The position numbers were made by a program, and so were the translations under genes. Source: Pseudomonadota bacterium (lineage in GTDB: Bacteria > Pseudomonadota > Gammaproteobacteria > Burkholderiales > Burkholderiaceae_B). From it: 8,850 bases of DNA. Numbering within the stretch: the first letter of the stretch is position 1; every line of letters starts with the position of its first letter. The notes under the pieces were generated by a model that was given only the letters and a program-made list of their open reading frames with translations, did no database searches and was not told the DNA's origin. Positions 1-5,721 of this stretch are shown piece by piece. The stretch spans positions 1 through 8,850 of the forward strand of contig JAEYZR010000314.1 of assembly GCA_023427945.1 (NCBI GenBank), written 5' to 3'.

Positions 1-105
1 TTTGGCCAGATCCGTCGTGCCGGACCCCGAGCGCTTGCTTTGGCCGCATTGCTTTACGCTTGGTTGCTAATCGGTGGTTACGGCATCACTCTCTGGGCCA
101 TGTAG
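1..105 (+). CDS. C-terminal end of a membrane protein, probably YeiH-family putative sulfate exporter (5'-truncated by window)
   Basis: Frame 1 is open from the first base to a TAG at 103-105 and encodes 34 residues. The peptide starts with a basic, glycine- and proline-containing turn (GQIRRAGPRAL) and continues as one hydrophobic helix rich in Leu, Ala and Trp (LALAALLYAWLLIGGYGITL), ending four residues later. This looks like the last transmembrane segment of an inner-membrane transporter. The loop-helix pattern (an AGPRAL-type motif, then a helix ending in GGY) resembles, from memory, the C-terminus of YeiH/UPF0324 family proteins. That family identity is tentative because only 34 residues are visible. 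The gene lies upstream of mgtE on the same strand, 145 bases away. Another polytopic membrane protein remains possible. Confidence 0.5.
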   Translation, partial: FGQIRRAGPRALALAALLYAWLLIGGYGITLWAM

Positions 106-177
106 ACCCGAGCTTCTCACTTTTTTCCTGCATAATCGCGCGGTTACCTGAAGCAGAAGCCGCTGGTCGGTTTCCAG

Positions 178-210
178 TGCCTGGACCCAGGGCGGCATGC
201 CTGGCCCAGG
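178..210 (+). repeat. Two near-identical GC-rich near-palindromes in the mgtE leader
   Basis: TGCCTGGACCCAGG (178-191) and TGCCTGGCCCAGG (198-210) are direct copies offset by 20 bases, differing by one inserted base. Each copy is itself nearly palindromic (CCTGG followed by CCAGG or CCCAGG). They lie 40-73 bases before the mgtE start codon. They could fold in the mRNA leader or act as a pair of operator half-sites. The sequence alone does not decide, and I do not recognise an M-box magnesium riboswitch here. Confidence 0.45.
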
Positions 211-250
211 CCCACTATCCGCGCCCTTGGGTTGGATGTAAGAGAGAAGC

Positions 251-1714
251 ATGATGCAACACGAAGCAAGCGTGGTTAAGCCTCGCCGCCTGGATCCCGA
301 GGACGCGCAGCATGCACTGGCGCAAGTGCAGGAAATGTTGCGCAAGAACGAGATGATCGAAAACCTCGTGCATCGGCAGGAAGCCGACGATGCGCGAGGC
401 ACGCTGGTCGAGAATCTGGTTCATCGTCAACACGTCGCATCGCTGAAATCTCTGATCGATGGCCTGCATCCTGCGGACATCTCGTTCATCCTGGCTTCCC
501 TGCCCAAGGAAGAGCGCCAGTTCATCTGGTCGCTGGTCAGTCCCGAACATGACGGCGACGTGCTGCTCGAAGTCGAGGACTGGGTACGCGAGTCCCTCAT
601 CGAGACCATGGATCGCCAGGATCTCGTGGCCGCCACAGGCAACATGGATGCCGACGAGCTGGCGGACCTGGCGCCCGACCTGCCGCCCGACGTCGTGGCA
701 GAGGTACAGAAAGGGCTGACCGAAGAAGAGCGAGCCCAGTTGCTGGAGGCGATGGGCTATCCAGAGGACAGCGTAGGCGCGATCATGGACTTCGAGATGG
801 TCCGCGTGCGCGAGGACGTGACCCTGGAGGTCGTCCTGCGCTACCTGCGCCGCCTGCAGGAGTTGCCTGACCACACCGATCAGATATTCGTGGTGGACCG
901 GCAGGATCGCCTCCAGGGAAGCCTGTCGGTATCCCGCCTGCTCGTTGCCGAGCCGGAAACCGACGTGCGCAGTGTCATGACCACCGATTACCTTGCGCTC
1001 AACCCGCTGGACTCCGATGCCGACGCCGCCGGGGCGTTCGAACGCTATGACCTGGTCTCGGCACCCGTGGTGGATGACCAGAACCGCCTGATCGGCCGGG
1101 TGACCATTGCCGACGTGGTGGATGTGATCCGGGAAGACTCCCAGGAGCAGGCACTGTCGCGTGCCGGTCTGCAGGAAGAGGACATTTTTGCGCCGCTCTC
1201 CAAGGCGCTGCGCAACCGGGCGCCCTGGTTGCTCGTCAATCTGTGCACGGCGGCCACCGCGTCGCTGGTGGCCTCGCGTTTCGAAGACACGGTGGGTCAG
1301 ATCGTCATTCTGGCATTCCTGATGTCCATTGTGGCCGGCATCGGCGGCAATTCGGGCAATCAGACCATGACGATGGTGATTCGCGCGCTCGCGGTCGGAC
1401 GCATCACCGGGCGCAATATCTGGCAGCTGGTCAAGCGCGAACTGAGAGTGACGCTGCTGGTGGGGCTGTGCGGAAGTCTGGTGGCCGCGTTGTTTGCCTG
1501 GGTGTTCTCGGGTTCCATCGCCATTGCCATCGTGATGATGGGCGCCATGATCATGAACATGCTGATCGGCGCGTCGGTGGGCGTCATCATTCCGATGGTG
1601 CGTGCCCGTTTCGGCAAGGACCCGGCAATCGGCTCGTCCGTCCTGCTGACCTTCTGTACGGACGCCCTCGGGTTCTTCGTGTTCCTGGGACTGGCGACAC
1701 TGTTCCTGACCTGA
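251..1714 (+). CDS. mgtE: Magnesium transporter/channel MgtE
   Basis: MgtE is an inner-membrane, Mg2+-gated homodimeric channel for Mg2+ uptake. This 487-residue protein has the full family layout. A helical N domain spans about residues 60-175, two CBS domains span about 180-240 and 245-300, and five membrane helices fill about 324-486. The pore signature GGNSGNQ is at 365-371. The last helix carries TDALGFFVFLGLAT with D471, which corresponds to the conserved Mg2+-selectivity aspartate of the family. The acidic N and CBS domains are, by family knowledge, the Mg2+ sensor that closes the channel when internal Mg2+ is high. ATG at 251 is preceded by a purine-rich AGAGAGAA. A second ATG follows directly, so the start could be one codon later. 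An extra N-terminal stretch of about 60 residues contains ENLVHRQ twice (37-43 and 54-60). The gene appears monocistronic, with a hairpin 52 bases after the stop. Confidence 0.97.
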   Translation: MMQHEASVVKPRRLDPEDAQHALAQVQEMLRKNEMIENLVHRQEADDARGTLVENLVHRQHVASLKSLIDGLHPADISFILASLPKEERQFIWSLVSPEHDGDVLLEVEDWVRESLIETMDRQDLVAATGNMDADELADLAPDLPPDVVAEVQKGLTEEERAQLLEAMGYPEDSVGAIMDFEMVRVREDVTLEVVLRYLRRLQELPDHTDQIFVVDRQDRLQGSLSVSRLLVAEPETDVRSVMTTDYLALNPLDSDADAAGAFERYDLVSAPVVDDQNRLIGRVTIADVVDVIREDSQEQALSRAGLQEEDIFAPLSKALRNRAPWLLVNLCTAATASLVASRFEDTVGQIVILAFLMSIVAGIGGNSGNQTMTMVIRALAVGRITGRNIWQLVKRELRVTLLVGLCGSLVAALFAWVFSGSIAIAIVMMGAMIMNMLIGASVGVIIPMVRARFGKDPAIGSSVLLTFCTDALGFFVFLGLATLFLT

Positions 1715-1765
1715 TCGGAGCAAAACGGGCCGGGCAAACGAGCCGGGCACGGGCGCTCGAACGCC

Positions 1766-1793
1766 GGCGCGGTGCGGCCTGCGCCGCGCCTTT
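1766..1793 (+). terminator. Probable intrinsic terminator of mgtE
   Basis: GGCGCGGTGCG (1766-1776) pairs with TGCGCCGCGCC (1780-1790) around a GCC loop. The stem has 11 pairs, two of them G-T wobbles, and is followed by TTTG. The stem is strong but the T-tract is short. It sits between convergent mgtE and chaC, just before the chaC stop. There is no T-tract on the other strand, so it best serves mgtE. Confidence 0.6.
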
Positions 1794-1800
1794 GCTGCCG

Positions 1801-2412
1801 CTAGATCGCTTCGCGCAGACGGCTCACGAGATTGCACAGGCTTTTGTCGTGAATGCCATGATCGTGCAGTGCCGAATGCGTTTGCACGACATATTCCATG
1901 CAGGGGCCGGACATACCCACGGCCTGCCGGATTGCCATCAGCAGGCGTTCTTCGGACAATGCGCCCGTATAGTCCTGGCAGGTACGGTTCAACAGGAAAG
2001 CAAGAGCCTGAACGGGCACATCGGTGCTGTCGCACCTGACCCAGCGAGGGATGTAGGCACTGGTCAACATCTCCCGCGCCCACAGCGCAGCAAATGTGTC
2101 ACGTACCAGGCGCGCCTCGATGCGGTACGCCACGCCTTTGCAACTGCCTCCGCGATTCAGGCCAAAGACCACGCCCGGCACATCGTGCGATCCGCGGTGA
2201 TCGTGTGACCAGAGGCACAGCGAACGGTGATAGCCCTTGAGCGTGACGCAGCGGCGCTCGGCCCACTCGAAACTGGGCCGCCAGATCAGTGATCCGTAGG
2301 CAAATACCCAGAGATCATCGGACCCGTTCCAGCCGCACAACACGCGCTCAAACGCATCGCACTCCACCGTTTTGGTTTCAAAACGCTCAAGCTCTGCCCT
2401 GTCTAAACCCAC
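1801..2412 (-). CDS. chaC: ChaC-like gamma-glutamylcyclotransferase (glutathione-specific)
   Basis: ChaC proteins are cytosolic enzymes that split glutathione into 5-oxoproline and Cys-Gly. With the GTG start at 2412 the protein has 203 residues. The nucleotide-free YGSL motif (FAYGSLIW) is at about 37-44 and forms the substrate pocket. YHR follows at about 61-63, and a RG..DVPG loop at about 73-80. The family's catalytic glutamate lies in WAREM (E114). The order of motifs matches E. coli ChaC. The frame is open up to a TTG at 2475, but a good promoter (2492-2520) would start transcription near 2485, leaving about 10 bases before that TTG. The GTG has AAAGGTAA about 8-10 bases upstream, so I prefer it. 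The extra 21 residues of the TTG form look unlike the family. The gene is separated from the argJ-Nudix unit by a terminator and converges on mgtE. Confidence 0.9.
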   Translation of the reverse strand: MGLDRAELERFETKTVECDAFERVLCGWNGSDDLWVFAYGSLIWRPSFEWAERRCVTLKGYHRSLCLWSHDHRGSHDVPGVVFGLNRGGSCKGVAYRIEARLVRDTFAALWAREMLTSAYIPRWVRCDSTDVPVQALAFLLNRTCQDYTGALSEERLLMAIRQAVGMSGPCMEYVVQTHSALHDHGIHDKSLCNLVSRLREAI

Positions 2413-2491
2413 GTCCCGCTTACCTTTCGGAAGACCGGTCAGCGCGTCGTTCGCTGCCCACCGGCCATGAAACAAAATGTTCTAGGCTTTG

Positions 2492-2520
2492 ATCCTACGC
2501 CGCAGGCCAGGCGATTTCAA
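2492..2520 (-). promoter_or_regulatory. Sigma70-like promoter for chaC
   Basis: On the minus strand TTGAAA (2520-2515, 5 of 6 to the consensus) is followed by exactly 17 bases and TAGGAT (2497-2492, 4 of 6). The predicted transcript start is near 2485, giving a leader of about 70 bases to the GTG at 2412. It lies just downstream of the terminator of the preceding unit, which is where a separate promoter would be needed. Confidence 0.55.
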
Positions 2521-2527
2521 CGAGGGG

Positions 2528-2568
2528 TAAAAAATAAATCGGCAAGCGTGGCGTTCTGCACACGCTCG
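2528..2568 (-). terminator. Intrinsic terminator closing the argJ-ATPase-Nudix unit
   Basis: Reading the minus strand, CGAGCGTG (2568-2561) pairs with CACGCTTG (2550-2543) in an 8-pair stem with one G-T wobble and a 10-base loop. It is followed after a few bases by ATTTATTTTTTA. It begins 8 bases after the stop codon of the Nudix gene. The stem is moderate, the T-rich tail is clear. Confidence 0.7.
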
Positions 2569-2576
2569 TTGTCCGA

Positions 2577-3545
2577 CTAGATGAACGCGCGAATGCCGGC
2601 AATGCCGTGCCCACCGGACTGATGCGCCGAAATGAGCGTATCCGGGGTCTGGCCGCCTATCGCAAAAGCCGGCAAACCTGCATCTTCTATGACGCGTTCG
2701 AAGCCCTCCCACCCGATACCGGGATGGCCGGGGTGGCTGGCCGAGGGCAACACCGGCCCCACCACGACAAAATCGGCAGTCAGTTCGCGCGCGCGTGCAA
2801 GCTCCTGCCGCGTATGCGCCGACACCCCGAGCAGGCCATTGCCATCGGCAAGAGTGAGGTCCGTGACCTGCGCGTCGGCGGCGTCCTTGGCGCGCAGATG
2901 CAAGCCATCGGCCTGCATCGCCCATGACCGGGGATGCACGCTGTTGATCAGCAGCCGGGCGCCGACAGCGCGGCAACGTTGCAGAACAGAGAGCATCACC
3001 GCATGCAGATCGGGGGCATCGGGGCCTTGCGGCCAGTGCGGCTCACGTAGCTGCACAAGACGCAGGCCACGAGCCAATGCCGCATCCAGACGTACCAGGA
3101 ACGCCGCGACACCTTCTGCGCCACCGATGCTGGACACGCCATATTGCTGCGGCAGACTCAGCCAGCGCAGCACGGGTAGCGTGGCAGGCAGCAGATCGCC
3201 CACCTCGCCAGCTTCGGCGACATGAACCCAGCGCAATGCCTGGGACTCCAGGCCGCGTGGCTCGCCTGTCCAGCCCGTGACCTGATGAAACGACAGCCGC
3301 ACGGTCTTTTCGGGATAGGCATGCACGTATGTCACCCAGGGACGCGAGACAGTCACGTCGATGTCGATCTCTTCCTTGAGTTCACGGGCAAGTGCCTGGC
3401 CCACCGTCTCGCCTGGCTCGACCTTGCCGCCGGGCAATTCCCACCAGCCCGGCCAGGGCTTGCCTTCGGGCCGCTGGCCCAGCAGCAGCATGCCGTCTGC
3501 GCGCAGGATGACGCCGGCGGCGACATCCACGACCTTCTCAGACAT
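2577..3545 (-). CDS. Nudix hydrolase fused to a TenI/ThiE-like domain
   Basis: This is a two-domain cytosolic protein of 322 residues. Residues 1-130 are a MutT-like Nudix domain. The Nudix box runs G40 to I62 and reads GKVEPGE, seven residues, then RELKEEIDI, with the metal-binding glutamates E58 and E59 present. The usual glycine after EEx is D61. By family this domain hydrolyses a nucleoside diphosphate derivative such as 8-oxo-dGTP. Residues 135-322 follow the TenI/thiamine-phosphate-synthase barrel: VQLRE (164-168), LIN (199-201), DGLHL (213-217), GVSAHT (240-245), VVGPV (261-265) and AIGG (295-298). Several ThiE catalytic residues are replaced, so thiamine phosphate synthesis is doubtful. 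The ATG at 3545 overlaps the end of the ATPase gene by 8 bases, so translation is probably coupled. The frame is open further upstream to 3644 but that part duplicates the ATPase reading frame. Confidence 0.92.
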   Translation of the reverse strand: MSEKVVDVAAGVILRADGMLLLGQRPEGKPWPGWWELPGGKVEPGETVGQALARELKEEIDIDVTVSRPWVTYVHAYPEKTVRLSFHQVTGWTGEPRGLESQALRWVHVAEAGEVGDLLPATLPVLRWLSLPQQYGVSSIGGAEGVAAFLVRLDAALARGLRLVQLREPHWPQGPDAPDLHAVMLSVLQRCRAVGARLLINSVHPRSWAMQADGLHLRAKDAADAQVTDLTLADGNGLLGVSAHTRQELARARELTADFVVVGPVLPSASHPGHPGIGWEGFERVIEDAGLPAFAIGGQTPDTLISAHQSGGHGIAGIRAFI

Positions 3546-4404
3546 AGCGCGCCGCCCAGTCCCGTGCGAACTGCTGCGCGACCCGCCCGGAGCGAGAGCC
3601 TCGCTCCAGCGCCCACTGCAGGGCTGGCAGTCGGCAGGCGTCAATGTGTTGCTGATCGCAGCCCATGTCGCGCAACCAGTAATGAACGATGTCCAGGTAA
3701 TCGTCTTGCTTGAAGGGGTAGAACGAGAGCCAGATGCCGAACCGCTCGGACAGGGACACTTTTTCCTCGACGGTCTCGCCGGGATGGATCTCGCCGTCGC
3801 TCTGATGTTTGGCCTGCAGGTTCTCGCTCATGAATTCAGGCATGAGGTGACGGCGATTCGACGTGGCGTAGATCAGCACATTGTCGCCCGCCGAAGACAC
3901 CGAACCGTCCAGCACGGACTTCAGCGCCTTGTAGCCGCCCTCGCCTTCTTCGAACGAAAGATCGTCGCAGAACACGATGAAACGTTCGGGCCGTTCGGCC
4001 ACCATATCCACGATATCGGCCAGATCGCCCAGGTCGCTCTTGTCGACTTCGATCAGGCGCAGCCCCTCGGACGCGTGCGCGCTCAGCATGGCCTTCACCA
4101 GCGAACTCTTGCCCGTGCCGCGCGCACCGGTCATCAACACGTTGTTGGCAGGTTTGCGGCGCAGGAATTGCAGCGTGTTGCGGTCGATGATTTCTTTCTG
4201 GCGATCGACGTGCTGCAAGTCCTTGCTGTCGATACGGGCCGGGTTGCGCACTGCATCGAGCCAGCCGCGTGCGCCGCGCTTGCGCCAGCGGAAGGCGCTG
4301 GCGCTCCAGTCGATCTCGGGAGGTGCCTCGGGCAGCCAGGCTTCGAGTTGAATCAATACGCGCTCGGCTCGGGCCAGCAGCGCGGTGAAATCTGTGGCGG
4401 TCAC
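3538..4404 (-). CDS. AAA+ ATP-binding protein, DUF815 family
   Basis: This 288-residue P-loop protein has no assigned cellular role. Walker A is GARGTGKS (93-100), Walker B is FIVFCDD (142-148), and a sensor-1-like segment IYATSNRRH (178-186) carries N183. A basic SRSGR at 270-274 lies where a sensor-2 arginine would be. The N-terminal 60 residues are helical and probably a partner-binding region. There is no signal peptide or membrane helix, so it should be cytosolic. The overall layout and the RHLMPEFM-type segment fit the DUF815 family, often annotated simply as ATP-binding protein or ATPase. The start is GTG at 4404, with AAGGA six bases upstream. It lies 32 bases after argJ and overlaps the Nudix gene by 8 bases, so the three are probably cotranscribed. 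Function of the pairing is unknown. Confidence 0.9.
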   Translation of the reverse strand: MTATDFTALLARAERVLIQLEAWLPEAPPEIDWSASAFRWRKRGARGWLDAVRNPARIDSKDLQHVDRQKEIIDRNTLQFLRRKPANNVLMTGARGTGKSSLVKAMLSAHASEGLRLIEVDKSDLGDLADIVDMVAERPERFIVFCDDLSFEEGEGGYKALKSVLDGSVSSAGDNVLIYATSNRRHLMPEFMSENLQAKHQSDGEIHPGETVEEKVSLSERFGIWLSFYPFKQDDYLDIVHYWLRDMGCDQQHIDACRLPALQWALERGSRSGRVAQQFARDWAARYV

Positions 4405-4436
4405 TTCAAATCCTTGCTTGCGAAATCGGTGGTCGA

Positions 4437-5663
4437 TCAGGAACGATAGTCGGCGTTGATCGTGACGTATTCGTGCGAGAAGTCGCAGGTGTAGACCGTC
4501 TCGGTTTCCTGCCCCCGCCCCAGCGCCACGCGCACGCCGATTTCAGCCTGCTTCATGACGCGCTGACCATCGGCTTCGAGATAATCCGGGTTGCGCCCCC
4601 CCTTCACGGCGACCAGCACGTCGTCCAGCCACAGGCGTGTGCCCGTCACGTCCAGGTCGTCTATGCCGGCATAGCCGACTGCGGCCAGGATACGTCCGAG
4701 GTTGGGGTCGGATGCGAAAAACGCGGTCTTGACCAGGGGCGAGTGCGCGATGGAGTACGCGACTTTCAGGGCTTCCTCGCGGGTACCCGCCTCTTCGACC
4801 CGGATGGTGATGAACTTGGTGGCCCCTTCGGCATCGCGCACGATCTTCTGCGCAAGCTCGGTCGACGCCGAGGCCAGCGCATCGCGCAATTCGGCAAACG
4901 CCGCATCCTCGACGCTGTCGATCTGCAGGCCGTTCTGGCCTGTGGCCATGACAATGAAAGAATCGTTGGTGGAGGTGTCGCCATCGACCGTGATGCGGTT
5001 GAAGGACACATCGGCCAGGTCGCGCACGAGTGTCTGCAGGACGGGTTGCGCGATACCCGCATCGGTGGCCAGGAACCCCAGCATGGTGGCCATGTTCGGG
5101 CGGATCATGCCCGCCCCTTTGCTGATGCCGGTGATGGTGACGGTCTTGCCGCCGACCTGAACCCGGCGCGAGACGATCTTGGGCAAGGTGTCGGTGGTCA
5201 TGATGCCATGCGCGGCGTCGTGCCAGTTCGCGGGGCCGAGGTTGGCAATGGCGGCAGGAAGCGCAGCCGTCAGCCGGTCGACCGGCAGCGGCTCCAGAAT
5301 GACACCGGTGGAAAACGGCAGGATTTCCTGCGGCTGCACGCCCAGCAACGTCGCCAGCGCCTCGCAGGTCTGCTGCGCATGCTGCAAACCTGCTTCGCCC
5401 GTGCCGGCGTTCGCATTGCCGGTGTTGATCATCAGCGCGACGATGGGACAACCGGTGGCGAGATGGGTCTCGCAGAGCTGCACCGGAGCGGCACGGAAGC
5501 GATTTCGGGTGAACACGCCGGCAACCGTGGTTCCCGGAGCCAGCTTGAAAACCGTCAGATCACGTCGATTGGCGCGTCGAATACCCGCCTCGGTCACACC
5601 GATTTCCACGCCAGCCACTGCGTGGATGTCCGACGCGTGGGGGATCTGAAGATTGACAGCCAT
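4437..5663 (-). CDS. argJ: Bifunctional glutamate N-acetyltransferase/ornithine acetyltransferase ArgJ
   Basis: ArgJ moves the acetyl group from N-acetylornithine to glutamate in the cyclic arginine pathway. Many family members also make N-acetylglutamate from acetyl-CoA. The 408-residue protein is full length. It carries the oxyanion-hole region FSTGV (117-121), KGAGMIRPNMATML (182-195) with the self-cleavage site between A192 and the nucleophile T193, the STNDS loop (231-235), and the C-terminal YTCDFSHEYVTINADYRS end typical of the family. After self-cleavage it forms alpha and beta chains. The ATG at 5663 has GGGAG five bases upstream, which favours it over an in-frame start at 5714. No feedback-insensitive or broken residues are evident. 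Whether it is mono- or bifunctional cannot be told from the sequence. It lies 50 bases after the efflux lipoprotein gene and 32 bases before the ATPase gene. Confidence 0.97.
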   Translation of the reverse strand: MAVNLQIPHASDIHAVAGVEIGVTEAGIRRANRRDLTVFKLAPGTTVAGVFTRNRFRAAPVQLCETHLATGCPIVALMINTGNANAGTGEAGLQHAQQTCEALATLLGVQPQEILPFSTGVILEPLPVDRLTAALPAAIANLGPANWHDAAHGIMTTDTLPKIVSRRVQVGGKTVTITGISKGAGMIRPNMATMLGFLATDAGIAQPVLQTLVRDLADVSFNRITVDGDTSTNDSFIVMATGQNGLQIDSVEDAAFAELRDALASASTELAQKIVRDAEGATKFITIRVEEAGTREEALKVAYSIAHSPLVKTAFFASDPNLGRILAAVGYAGIDDLDVTGTRLWLDDVLVAVKGGRNPDYLEADGQRVMKQAEIGVRVALGRGQETETVYTCDFSHEYVTINADYRS

Positions 5664-5712
5664 GTATGCTCCCGAAGTCCGTTGTGCAGCGAGGGGCCGC
5701 AGCAAAGCGCAC

Positions 5713-5721
5713 ATTATTCCA
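5713..5721 (-). promoter_or_regulatory. Candidate extended -10 promoter for argJ
   Basis: TGGAATAAT on the minus strand has the TGn-hexamer form of an extended -10 element, and AATAAT matches the consensus at 5 of 6. It overlaps the TAA stop of the efflux lipoprotein gene. Transcription would start near 5706, about 43 bases before the argJ ATG. I see no good -35, which extended -10 promoters may lack. Confidence 0.35.

Noticed and set aside
91..126. Possible terminator after the truncated membrane-protein gene: CTCTGGG/CCCGAG stem with a bulge, then TTTTTT
   Set aside because: The stem is short and bulged, and eight bases separate it from the T-tract, so it is a weak match.
131..136. CATAAT as a -10 element for mgtE
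   Set aside because: No acceptable -35 hexamer lies 16-18 bases upstream and the TGn extension is out of register, so I do not call a promoter.
106..250. M-box magnesium riboswitch in the mgtE leader
   Set aside because: The leader is only 145 bases and I cannot identify the conserved M-box core; only the paired near-palindromes stand out. A covariance-model search would settle it.
60..254. 64-codon plus-strand frame in the mgtE leader
   Set aside because: It overlaps the end of the truncated membrane-protein gene in another frame and runs into the mgtE start; no ribosome site or recognisable protein.
215..2083. 622-codon open frame on the minus strand opposite mgtE
   Set aside because: It is antisense to the complete, well-conserved mgtE and reads into chaC in another frame. 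It is rich in His, Arg, Gln and Gly with no recognisable domain, as expected of shadow frames in GC-rich DNA.
2482..2976. 164-codon minus-strand frame overlapping the Nudix/TenI gene
   Set aside because: It runs through the TenI domain in another phase and across the terminator; Arg- and Cys-rich shadow.
3361..4449. 362-codon plus-strand open frame opposite the ATPase and Nudix genes
   Set aside because: The opposite strand carries clear Walker and Nudix motifs; this frame has none.
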